NCBI GenBank assembly: GCA_964007475.1
Contig: OZ023273.1
Span: 8,141,234 to 8,205,233 of the forward strand
Direction: 5' to 3'
Source of the DNA: Hybos culiciformis
Lineage: Eukaryota > Arthropoda > Insecta > Diptera > Hybotidae
DNA: 64,000 nt
Positions 54,617-64,000 of the stretch are shown piece by piece. The number at the start of each line of letters is the position of its first letter. Position 1 is the first letter of the stretch. Made by a program: the position numbers and the translations under genes. The notes under the pieces were generated by a model. The model did no database searches, was not told the DNA's origin, and was given only the letters and a program-made list of their open reading frames with translations.

Positions 54617-55695
54617 TTTTTTATTATTCACTTTATTGCAAGAAATATAAATGAAAATAGAAAAATAAACTCAATTTCAAATACTTCAACTTCAATAGGT
54701 TTTTTTTTTTTATTATTAAATTAACAAATACCACATCGACAAATTTTATTAATTATTTTTCTAATTGGCCTTTTGACATATTAAAACACAGTCAACCGTT
54801 TACTGCTAGAGGATTATTAACTTTTAAATTATTGCGTATCGGAACAACGAATGTTTGTAAACGAATATCTAAATGTTGCAAGACTATATAAAAAAAAGCA
54901 AAGAAAATGAAAGAGGAATCGAACTGTGTTCGGTATTGGTACATAGTTTTAAAAAATTGTTTCATTCATAATTATATAAGGTCGATTTTTTTTTTTATAT
55001 CATGAACCTAATTCTAGGGCTTGAGAGTAAAAAAGGCAAATTTCCTTGATCTCTTGAGCTAGTAATGTATACGTGTCTCGTATTTTTACCCTGACCGCTT
55101 TTGAACCGTCCACTGGGTTTGCATTTTTTCTTGAAAATTTTTTCACTGCTTTCCTATGAATCTCAGGATGTTCTTTGGCATACATTCGTGATTATTTTCG
55201 ATGTATATTATTTTAGGAACAGATATATCTTATCTCTATGGATACATCAAAATTTGTGAATGAAACAGACTATTTGTCTTTTTTTTTTTAATAATATAGT
55301 ACATACTTTATTTCATTTGCTCGTTTAAAACTTGCAAAATATATATAATTTTAAATAATTTATAAAAATACTGTACATTTAAATATATGTAAATTTATAT
55401 ATTCTTTTTTTTTTTTTTTGTTTTCTATACTTCACAATTTCTTAAAAAAAAATTAAATGTGTCAAATATTGTTACCATTTTCAAATTTTCCTAAAACCAG
55501 AAACTGAATTTTTAAATTAGTTTTTCTTAAAAATAACTTACAAATTTTATTTAATTTACTTTTTTAATGTCAAGTCTTTAAAAAAATTGAATTAAAATTG
55601 TTGTTTTGTTGATTTCTGTGTTTCTTTTTGACTTATTTACTTCTTCTTCTTAGCTTGTGCATTTGATACTCACTAACTTAAAATAATTATTTTTT
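54617..55695. other. Spacer between the COG2 start and the Hairless stop
   Basis: This holds the 5' flank of COG2 and the 3' untranslated region of Hairless. Minus-strand AATAAA hexamers (TTTATT on the plus strand, for example near 55310 and 55545) could end the Hairless transcript. A 60-codon minus-strand frame (55185-55000) is listed separately. Near 54.90 kb the minus strand reads CAGTTCGATTCCTC, a B-box-like word possibly from a SINE. Nothing else is seen. Confidence 0.55.
55000..55185 (-). pseudogene. Short frame resembling a mobile-element protein fragment (unrecognised)
   Basis: Sixty codons reading YAKEHPEIHRKAVKKFSRKN, then ...SKAVRVKIRDTYTLLAQEI, to a stop. The codon mix is less AT-biased than its surroundings. 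The HPEIHRKAVKKFSRKN pattern recalls the HPE.HR.AV..(Y/F)..KN repeats found near the start of some transposon-encoded proteins in insects. I cannot assign a family. It has no start context or splice partner that I can find, so it is most likely a relic. Confidence 0.3.
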
Positions 55696-58600
55696 TTAAT
55701 GTTTAGATAGATTTAAGGGAACATCTAAAAAGAAAAGAAAAGAATTAATTTTTCACCTTAAAATTATTAATAAAATCCCATTTTTTTATATATATTTATC
55801 TATTGACTTGAAAATAAAATTATTAATAGTCAGATATTATTTGAGAAGAGCTAACTTTGTTGCCTTCTGTATAATATTTGTTAAATCTCTGGGTTTTTTT
55901 AATAATTTTTGTATTAACTGAGAATTATTTTATTAATAAATTTACCTGAATTACAGTCTTCGTTTACATATACAGTTACAGAATTTGTAGATATGGATTT
56001 TTGTTCCAGATTCGATTTCAAAGAATTTATTTGCAACGATTCCACAGAAGATGACAATGTAGGCATACCATTATAATTGTAAAAAGGCCCTGCCGGTAGT
56101 CTAGCTAATGACGGAGGGATCCCAGCTGAAATACCAGATTGATAATTCATCCATAGTGAATTCCGAAGACTGGTAGCATATGGATGATAATAGGGAACTG
56201 CAGTTGGTATATAAGGACTGCTGTGTGGTAACCCATTTGGTGTACCATATAAGTAATATAATGGCGGTGTTGGTATCGTGTGTGATGGAGGTGGAAGTAA
56301 CGTTTTTGGTGTTATTTCCTGACGTGGTGATGAAATTTTTCTATTACCGCTATCAATTTCTTCATTAAAATTGGAATGTTTTGTTGTTGCATGTGATAAG
56401 TCTTCAGTACTCGTTGGAGATGCTTGAGATTCACGTATTTTTCTACTTTTAATTGTGGATGATGATGATGATGACGAGTCTATTTCGTTCAGTCGATTTA
56501 AGCGTTTTATATCATAACTGCTAACACTTTCATTTGGATTGGAAACAAATTTCGAAATTGGAATAAATGGTGACGAGTATGCATTATGATTAAGAGTAAA
56601 TCCTGGTGAATTCTCGGGTGAATGATGATTTTTATACAAATCCTCTCCTGCTAGATATTTTGATGATGGTGATAAAGATGTATGATGGAAGTTATGTTGC
56701 TGGTGTTGTTGGTGTTTTTCTGATGCCTTAACGGCATTTGATGCAAGATTAATCTTCTTAAAATGTTGTTTCTTGTAGTTTTCTGTTAAAGAATTATTGT
56801 TATTGTTACTATTATTACTACTACCACTACTTATGGTACTATAATTATTTTCAAAGTCAATTGATGATGCTGCATCAGCAGCAGCATCACGTGTTGAAGT
56901 CGAGCAATATTGCACAGTTTTGTTCGATAAATCAGTCCGATTTTCCTTAGTTGCTTTAGTAGATTCTATTGGACTTTTAGATCTACTGTTGTTTAAATTT
57001 CCTAATAATGAATTTATGCTGTAACTACTATACTGTTTAGGATTTTGTTTTAGATCAGTTTTTTCAACAGGAACAGCTGCTGAAGTTCCACCTGAATCTT
57101 GATGTTGTTCTAGTTTTCTGTTATTTGATTTTGAAATATTTTCAATTAGTTTTGATGTGTTTGCTGAAGTGGATGACGATGAAGCACCTTTCGGTCTGCT
57201 TCGTTTCGTATTATCATCAAGTGAAACTTTCTCTAATTCTTTTAATATTCGTTTTCTAGGTGAAACATGTTGATTATATTGAACGTCTAATATCCTAGAT
57301 GTTGATGACGATGGCAATATAATTTTATTACTATCATTATTATAATAATAAATTGATTTTGTTTGATCTACCGAAGACTTTTTAATTACTTTATCGGTTA
57401 GTTTTTGAGCGATAATATTAATTTTTTCCCTAATTTTTAAATCTGTCTTCTTATTATTTTCATTCTTATTATCATTATTTGATTTCAATAAAATTTGCTC
57501 GGTATCTTTTACACTATTATTATTAGTATTATTACTACTGCAATAGCGCATTAAATCTTCACATGGTCTACGCTTTAATTTACTTATCAACTGATGCTCT
57601 TTTAATCTTATAGACCTAATCAGTTTGTTGTTTACATTTAATACTAAAGTGATACGTTTAGAAATATTTTTTCGTGGCATAATTTGCTTCCAATTACGTT
57701 CTCGCTGTCTTGGAGATGATTGAATGGAACTATTATCATCAGAAACTAAAAATTTAATTAAAGTATGTACATTAAAAAATATTTTTTTTATTTTTAAATT
57801 TGTAAATTCTTACGACTTAGTGAAGCAGAACTTTCGCTCATCACAACGGAAGCAACATTAAATTGACGTTTATTTGTTTTTCTAGGCACTGATACCCATT
57901 TGCCTTTTTCTCCTTCAGTGTTATTAGCTAATTCCAAAATACATTTGCCATCTATAATATACATAATATACGATTTTTTTATTTATTTTTATTTTTTATA
58001 TTAATTTATTTATAAAAATTAATTTTCAATTTTTTTTTTACTAAAATACATTAAGTTTAGGGCTTGACCCACAACAATTTTTGTTTTTATATTAATTAGG
58101 TATTTTATTTCAACCGAATAAAAGCGAATTAAAAAAGAAACTAACTTTTCTCATTTCACTGGTTATTTCAAAAACGAATTTTCAAACACTGAAAAAATAG
58201 TCAGATGATCAAATGATCCTAGTTTGTATGAATTAAATAAAATAATAAATATATTACTCATTAAGATTAATCTCAATTTAATAAATTTCTATTCTCATCT
58301 AACCCAACTTCAATTTCCGTACCTATAATTAAAAATTTACTTTTAATAATTAAAAATATTGCCATTATACAGATTTTGAATCAGTCTCATTATTAATTCA
58401 ATAAAGGAAGGTTGTTTTCATGATTTTTTTTTAAAACGATTTTATTATTTAGGCGAAAAAGCACAATTTCTACTGATATTTCTTTAATATAAAACACTTT
58501 TATATATAATTAGATGTCCCGGCAAACCTTGTTTTGGCCCATAAATATTTTGCTATTTTTTTTTAATATTTTTTTATACGATCAAATTTGAATTGGGTGA

Positions 58601-59907
58601 ATAATTTTTAATTTTTGCGTTTTTCGTGGCGGTTCCAAGCCTGAACTTAAACCAAAGTAGTATGATATGTTATGTTTTTTCTGGTATTATGAACTTATCT
58701 AGTATCGTCTACGGTGACAAGAAAGCTTTAGTATTGCTTTTCACAGTTTATTTTGACCTTTTTTTTTTATTAATTTTTAGATTAGAATAGTCGTACGCAA
58801 ACTTTTTACGTCGCGGTACAAAATTGAAAAAAAGAAATCAAAGCACAAATAAAAAGAATGTTTCTTTTTTTAAAGATTTTTTTTAATTAAATTAGTGCGC
58901 TTGTTTTTAGGGGCGAATGAATTCTAATCGCGGTTCGGTTTTTGTTAAAAAAAAAAAACTCTCAACTCATCATTTAACATAAGCAATCGCTCTCTTTTAG
59001 ATTTTCTGGTAGTGCAGAGAAAGTGATTTTGCACAGATATGAGGATCCTAATTGACTTTTAAGAAAATTCAAAATTCTGGCAGATTCTTCTAAAAAATGG
59101 CACATAGTTTGCGTACCACTGGATAAGATCATGAAGACAATTGTCTTCGAAGACAGATTATTATCACAGGAAGAGATTCGAATTTTTGTTAATACCTACT
59201 GTTTAAAAATGATAATGAATAGGCCAGAGATCAATGATACACATAATATTGAAAAATTTTCTGGGCCATATCTCCGAAACGGGCTCGTTCTCCCAAAATG
59301 TTTTTGTTTTTGAGAGTTTGGACACCGCCTCTACTTTCGCACGAAGTTTCAGTCAAATCGGGCTTATGGACACAAACTGCAGTTACACCAAACCTATGAT
59401 CTATCTATACCTACCTGACTATACCTATATTATTTAAAATTATTATAGGTACCTAAATAAAAAAGAAAATAAATAAATTTATCAATATTTAAATTAAATT
59501 TCACCTTTAAAAAATTGTAGTCGTCCGCCACTAACTCCTACATTATTAGAAGAAGAAACACAAGCTCCCCCGCCTCCAGAATTAGTTAATTTTGTATAAT
59601 CCATTAATTCTGATGACGTTTTATCATTTTTGTAGTTAATTTCTTTTAATTTATTATTATTATTATTATTTAAATTATTATTTGTTATAATTTTATTATT
59701 ATTATCATTTTTATTATTATTAATATTTATTAATAATTTTTCATTATTTTTATTATTACTTTGTTGTTTATTTACCAATAAAACATTACTAATAATAATT
59801 TCGCTACCATTACCACTGCTGCTGTTGTTGTTGTTGGTATTGTTGTTGTTGTTGCTGCTGCTGCTGCCGCTGCTTCCGTTTAAGATTTTTTTGTCTGTCA
59901 TTTTCAA
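55696..59907 (-). CDS. H: Hairless, Su(H)-binding co-repressor of Notch signalling
   Basis: A nuclear adaptor that binds Su(H) and recruits Groucho and CtBP to silence Notch target genes. Exons (minus strand): 59907-59505, 57951-57814, 57745-55946 and 55724-55696, giving 789 residues in frame; the Drosophila protein is about 1,077. Exon 1 is Asn/Ser-rich and ends GGRLQFFK; exon 2 continues DGKCILELANNTEGEKGKWV and SVPRKT. This is the Su(H)-binding segment: the Leu, Phe, Leu and Leu that match Drosophila L235, F237, L245 and L247 are kept, with Cys where Drosophila has F243. Exon 3 starts with SDDNSSIQSSP, followed by a conserved basic block SPRKRILKELEKVSLDD (342-358) and the Groucho-type motif YSINSLLG (422-429). 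The 29-nt last exon encodes only DVPLNLSKH, the CtBP motif, then TAA. An ATG two codons downstream (MTDKK) is an equally good start. Homopolymeric Asn and Ser runs are extensive. Confidence 0.95.
58780..59129. mobile_element. hAT (Buster/Charlie-like) MITE in Hairless intron 1
   Basis: The element is 58788-59121. The left end is TAGTCGTACGCAAACTTTTT; the right end, reverse-complemented, is CAGTGGTACGCAAACTATGT. This resembles the CAGTGGTTCTCAAACTTTTT ends of Buster/Charlie hAT elements, which supports the call. The flanking octamers GATTAGAA and GATAAGAT agree at 6 of 8 positions, as expected of an old 8-bp duplication. No transposase frame. Confidence 0.6.
59255..59389. mobile_element. Diverged single arm of the 54.1 kb hairpin transposon
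   Basis: It contains CCATATCTCCGAAACGGGC, GAGAGTTTGGACACCGCCTC, AAGTTTCAGTCAA and the end CTGCAGTTACACC, in the same order as the right arm of the hairpin element at 53982-54289, with many substitutions. No matching second arm is seen, so it is a half element or a solo copy. It lies in Hairless intron 1. Confidence 0.65.
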
Positions 59908-62015
59908 GCATTTTGTTTTTATTTATATATTAATAATTATTTATTAATTTTATTAATTAATTTTAATAATTTAATTTAAATTATTTTCTTAATTTTTTTT
60001 TTTTATATTTCCACCTCAAAAGAATTGAAAATTCAAATAAAATTTCACCTCAACCCAATGAATGAATGGCAAAATGGTGGTTCGTTCAAAAAAAAAATTT
60101 TTTTGATGATGGAATATGTTTTTCTTAAGAACTAATTTTTAATTTTCCATCTTAAAAATAAAAAGTTAAAAAAAAGAGCTCATTTGTACATTGAAATTTA
60201 TCTAATTTATTTAAATATTTATTCATTTATTATTTTGTAATTTTTTAATAAAAAATTTGAGTGTAAAATTTAAAAAAATATTTTCCTTCTATTTTCTATT
60301 TTTTTTTTTTGTACAATTTAGTTATATAGATTTACAGATAGCCATGACTAGGGCTGACTGCATACAGATTTTTCTCACAGTTACGTATCTACAATATTGA
60401 AGCTTATGAATCTAAATAAAGTGAAAGAAGTTAACTTGGTAGTATTGTACATATTTCATAATTCAAATATGTAATTGATTTGTGAACTTATGCCTTGTTC
60501 GCATCTATTTTTTTTGTACAATTGTCAAATTCTTCCAACTTCTCAAGTATGGAAAGCACTTTTGGAAGTGAAAATTTCCACTTTTGCTAAAAATAAATTT
60601 CACTCACAAAATCCATGTAGAATATTTTCATTTAGAACGTTGTTATTTCAGAAGCTTTTCGTGAGAAGAAATAATAAAAAGAAAATTAAAATTATACCTG
60701 TTCGAACATAAAATACTTGAGAAGTGGAAACAATTTTCGATGTCTAAAAAAAATAGTTTCGAACAACGTATTAACATAATTACTTTAAAGATACATCTTT
60801 AAGCTTGATTTACACAATGGCTAAAAATGGCAAAAAAAAAAGATCCCAAAACAAAACAGGACAGAAGATACAAAAACTAATGTGTTAAAGCAGTACAAAC
60901 AGCGTAATCTTTTTTTTTTTGTGTCTTTTTTTGTAATCTTTTTTTATAGCAAAAAAAAAAAAGATGAACTAGTTCATCTTTTTTTATAGTTTACGTCTTT
61001 TTTTTACTAGGCGCGTAAAAAAAATTTATGTTATAATTTGAATTTTATAGTTTGAAAATCTGACTCTGGCTGTTTGATCTGTTTTTTTCATACTAGCTGG
61101 CCAGTTTGCATAGGTAATTGGCATTTGGCATTGTTTCTTGATTGTTTTGTTTGTAAAATAACAAAATTTAAGTTGTTTTGTGTAAATTACATTGTATTTT
61201 ACGTTTACGTTGTGTATTTTTTTTATTTGCAAAAATTTAATATTACAAAAATAGGTAGGTAAAATAAGAGTAATATATATTAAATTTTTATTAAATTTTT
61301 AATCAAATTTAGTCCAAAAAATAAATCAATTTATTTGCCACCTATTGATAGGCTATTATAATATACCTAGTTATAACAAAAAAAACTAGATCCATCACAG
61401 TCTTAGATTAGATGTAACCTACATAATAATAATAGATAGAACATACCTGGACCTGGAAAGAATATTATAGAATGTATATTTACACCGTAAATCCATTCCA
61501 ATTTATTCAATATTGAGGTTCTATTTCAATAATCCGATTAGAAAAAGCGCTAACCTACCTACCTAAAACGATAACATAGTTATGTACTAAATAAGAATTT
61601 AATGCAATTAGGTGCCTAGGTACATTCCTACATAGCTACATACCAATTCTTTTTTTTAACATCTACCATTCTAATTTTAACGCAACTGTATCTGAACACC
61701 GTTTTCAATCGCAAGAACTTTACCGTTCTCAAAATGATTGAATACCTAGGTCCTACTTTCGTAGCTTAAAAACTTTTAGATAAAGGTAGGAATCTTACAA
61801 TTATAATAAATTATTCTAGTTTTACCCTAACCTTGTCGCTGGGTTCATTGAGAACGTTATCTATTAGTATGTATATAATAGCCAAACCACGAAAGCTACT
61901 TAAATAAAAATATGCTTTTGCGATGTCATAATAATTTGAATTGTTCCACTTACCTAACAACTAATGTAAGCAATAAACATTTAAATTTCAGGCATCCAAG
62001 AACCTACGTTGAAAA
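59908..62015. other. Divergent 5' region between Hairless and the right-end gene
   Basis: Hairless and the right-end gene are transcribed away from each other. A TTTCAG acceptor ends at 61991, so the right-end gene should have a 5' untranslated exon somewhere here. I cannot place it. A perfect palindrome, AAAGATGAACTAGTTCATCTTT with longer A/T extensions, sits near 60.97 kb. From 61.25 to 61.76 kb the TACCTA/TAGGTA word is very frequent. No coding exon is seen. Confidence 0.55.
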
Positions 62016-64000
62016 ATGCAGAGCCAAAGCGCAGAAAACAGACGTTATTCGGTTCCTCAGGGACCATCAAATATTCCTCAGTTTATTACTTCTGAAGATC
62101 TACATGCTTGGTCAATTTATAGGTAAGTGAGTTCGTAAAAGTTAAAATTTTCACTTTTTTTTTCGATAATATTATTTATTTATTTTTTAGGCAAAATCTT
62201 AATTCTGATTTCACAGATTCTGCTCTTGGTCTTCCTTATTCAAACCTTCCGTATGGTCAGTATTTAAATTATAAAAATTATCATATTCATGGTTTATGGG
62301 AAAATTTTATATTCAAAGTAAGATTTAGTGTAAATGCTTTTAAAAATTAACTAACTTAAATGATTTTGCTAAAAAACAACTAGCTACTTCAGTAGAAAAA
62401 AAAAATATTTTATTATTTATTTCTCTATTTAGTAAACAATTAATAATATAATAGTAATAATAAATTAAAAAAATAACCACCTAAATAATGTACATAACAT
62501 ATTAAAATCTTTCTTTTACATGATCTTATTCTCAATAAATATAAGTACCTCACCTACTAATAAATTTAAAAAAAAAAACACTATGTAGAATAACTTTGGA
62601 ACAATCTCAGTTAACCTGCACAAGATAAACACTAAAAATAAATTAATAGTTTTTTATGTATTCTTAGTATTAGTTGAAATTATTATTTCAACCAAACCAG
62701 ATCTAATTATCCAAAACCTTATTGGGTATTAAGGTATAACAAGATCTTAAGTATAATTGTATCCAGGGGTTCTGAATTTAATTCTGTCTTTTAACCAAAC
62801 CAAGGTTATTTAATAGACTCTAATTGACATTATAGCCTTTGCACACTTAGAATTAAAGACTTTATATTACATTTTATGAAATGTTGTACATACAGGGTTG
62901 TAATTTGACCGGACATAAGAACAAAAAAATTTAAAACCGTTCTAGACCTTTGTTAATTTTGGTAAGTAACTTTAGCCGTATTTTACTGTTTAAATTTATT
63001 TATTAATAAAATGTAAATAATTTTCAAAGAGTTGCACAATTTTAAAAAATCTAAATATCTCACCAATAATGCCTATGCTCTAAATATGGTTCAATGGTTC
63101 TTGCCTTTTAGAAACATGTTCACCGAACCTTAGATTTTTTTTTATATATTTAGATAATAAAAAATTAAATTTCTGGAGCCAGTTAGTGACGGGAAATCTA
63201 GTTCGGGTGATCTGCTAGTAACATAAATATTTTTCTTTAATATCCGCTATCAAAAAATTATTTATTTAGGTAATTTTTCTAACTATTAAGTTATCCAATA
63301 TGTTATACTACGTATGTAGTATATGGTTAACTTTAAGCCAGAATCAAAATAATAATGTTAAAGAGTTGCAAAAAAAAAAAAAATTTAAAAGCCTAGGTTT
63401 TTGTTTGGATATCAATACAAAAAATGTAAAATCTTGAAACAATTTTCTTTATTTCAAACAGAATAAATCAAAAAAAAAGATTTAACTATGTATTTCAGGG
63501 AATTTTCAACTGAGAGATACAACTGTTCAATCAATTTTGAATCATCCACGTTATGGTCCAAAAACTCCACTTGGGTCAAACATGTAAATTATTCTTTATA
63601 TTTTCTTTTAAAAATTATTTCGTTTATTTTTTTTTTCCATTCTTTGAATAAATAAGGTATACCTATCTTAAATTTGGCCTACCAAGAGTTTTTCCTCCGC
63701 ATGTTCAAAAAACTAATAAAGCTTACAGACCTGAACTAAATGGTAAAATTAATGAAGGATTTCAAATTGGATGTACTTCGAAAATTGGATCTTCTGGATA
63801 TGACAGCAGTGACAATGAAACTATAAAATTTGAAGAAGCGGACAATTTAAGGTTAGTAATAATTATTGATTTAAACTTTTCGTACATTTTACCACAAACG
63901 AAATTGTACCTTGTAAACTTTTGCATCCAAACATTATTTCTGAAACTTTAAATTTTGTTTGTTACAGAAAATATCGTAGTGAATTGGATTTTAGAACCAT
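62016..64000 (+). CDS. Unrecognised gene, first five coding exons (cut by window edge)
   Basis: Proposed coding exons: 62016-62122, 62191-62255, 63499-63583, 63657-63851 and 63968 to the edge, about 161 residues in one frame. The start ATG (MQSQSAENRRYSVPQGPSNI) is preceded in frame by a TGA, so it is a real start, and the exon opens with an acceptor at 61991. Exon 2 uses a GTCAGT donor. Its alternative donor at 62318 would put exon 3 into an early stop. Motif-like stretches include LPYGNFQLRDTTVQSIL, HPRYGPKTPLGSNM, YTYLKFGLPRVFPPHVQKT and a Ser/Glu-rich DSSDNETIKFEEAD. The sequence is balanced rather than low complexity, suggesting a conserved, probably intracellular protein: there is no signal peptide or membrane segment so far. 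I do not recognise the family. Confidence 0.7.

Noticed and set aside
62256..62352. Longer version of exon 2 in the right-end gene (to 62317 or to a stop near 62350)
   Set aside because: It is open, but joining 62317 to the next acceptor gives an early stop. The GTCAGT donor at 62256 is the only one that reads through exons 3-5.

Overview
The window is nuclear DNA from an insect. Coding exons are separated by AT-rich introns with GT..AG borders, and homopolymer and AT microsatellite runs are everywhere. Hairless (known to me only from arthropods), a labial-class Hox gene and an insect-type PRMT1 point to a pterygote insect. I cannot fix the order or genus from the sequence alone.

Seven genes can be supported, five of them with recognised products. 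From left to right: a secreted chitin-binding protein with a Ser/Thr/Asn-rich tail (+, 4.66-14.57 kb, including a 7.4 kb first intron); PRMT1/Art1 (-, 15.8-17.9 kb); labial (-, 22.7-28.5 kb); about 19 kb with no supported gene upstream of labial; the ER chaperone Gp93/GRP94 (+, 47.7-51.3 kb); COG2 of the Golgi COG complex (-, 51.6-54.6 kb); Hairless, the Notch-pathway co-repressor that binds Su(H) (-, 55.7-59.9 kb); and the first five exons of an unrecognised gene that runs off the right edge (+, 62.0-64.0 kb). I joined exons by hand, using splice borders, reading phase and conserved protein motifs. Every join keeps frame. Two joins are weaker: exon 1 of the chitin-binding gene and exon 1 of COG2.

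The genes do not form an operon or pathway cluster. Labial is the only Hox gene here, with at least 22 kb on its 3' side and 35 kb on its 5' side free of any other recognisable homeobox. Gp93 and COG2 converge with only 288 bp between stop codons. COG2 and Hairless follow each other on the minus strand.

The non-coding part holds many short DNA-transposon derivatives. Several have visible terminal inverted repeats and target-site duplications: two hAT-like elements, one with an 8-bp and one with a degenerate 8-bp duplication; a Mutator-like fold-back with a 9-bp duplication; a near-perfect hairpin element with an 8-bp duplication; and a 0.95 kb element with a 6-bp duplication. There are also tRNA-derived SINE fragments and a decayed transposase. 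I saw no rRNA, no intact tRNA gene, no CRISPR array and no viral gene. I did not find a clearly new biological system. The best leads are the 29-nt terminal Hairless exon that carries only the CtBP motif, the two introns inside the labial homeobox, the candidate labial autoregulatory block upstream of labial, and the unrecognised gene at the right end.
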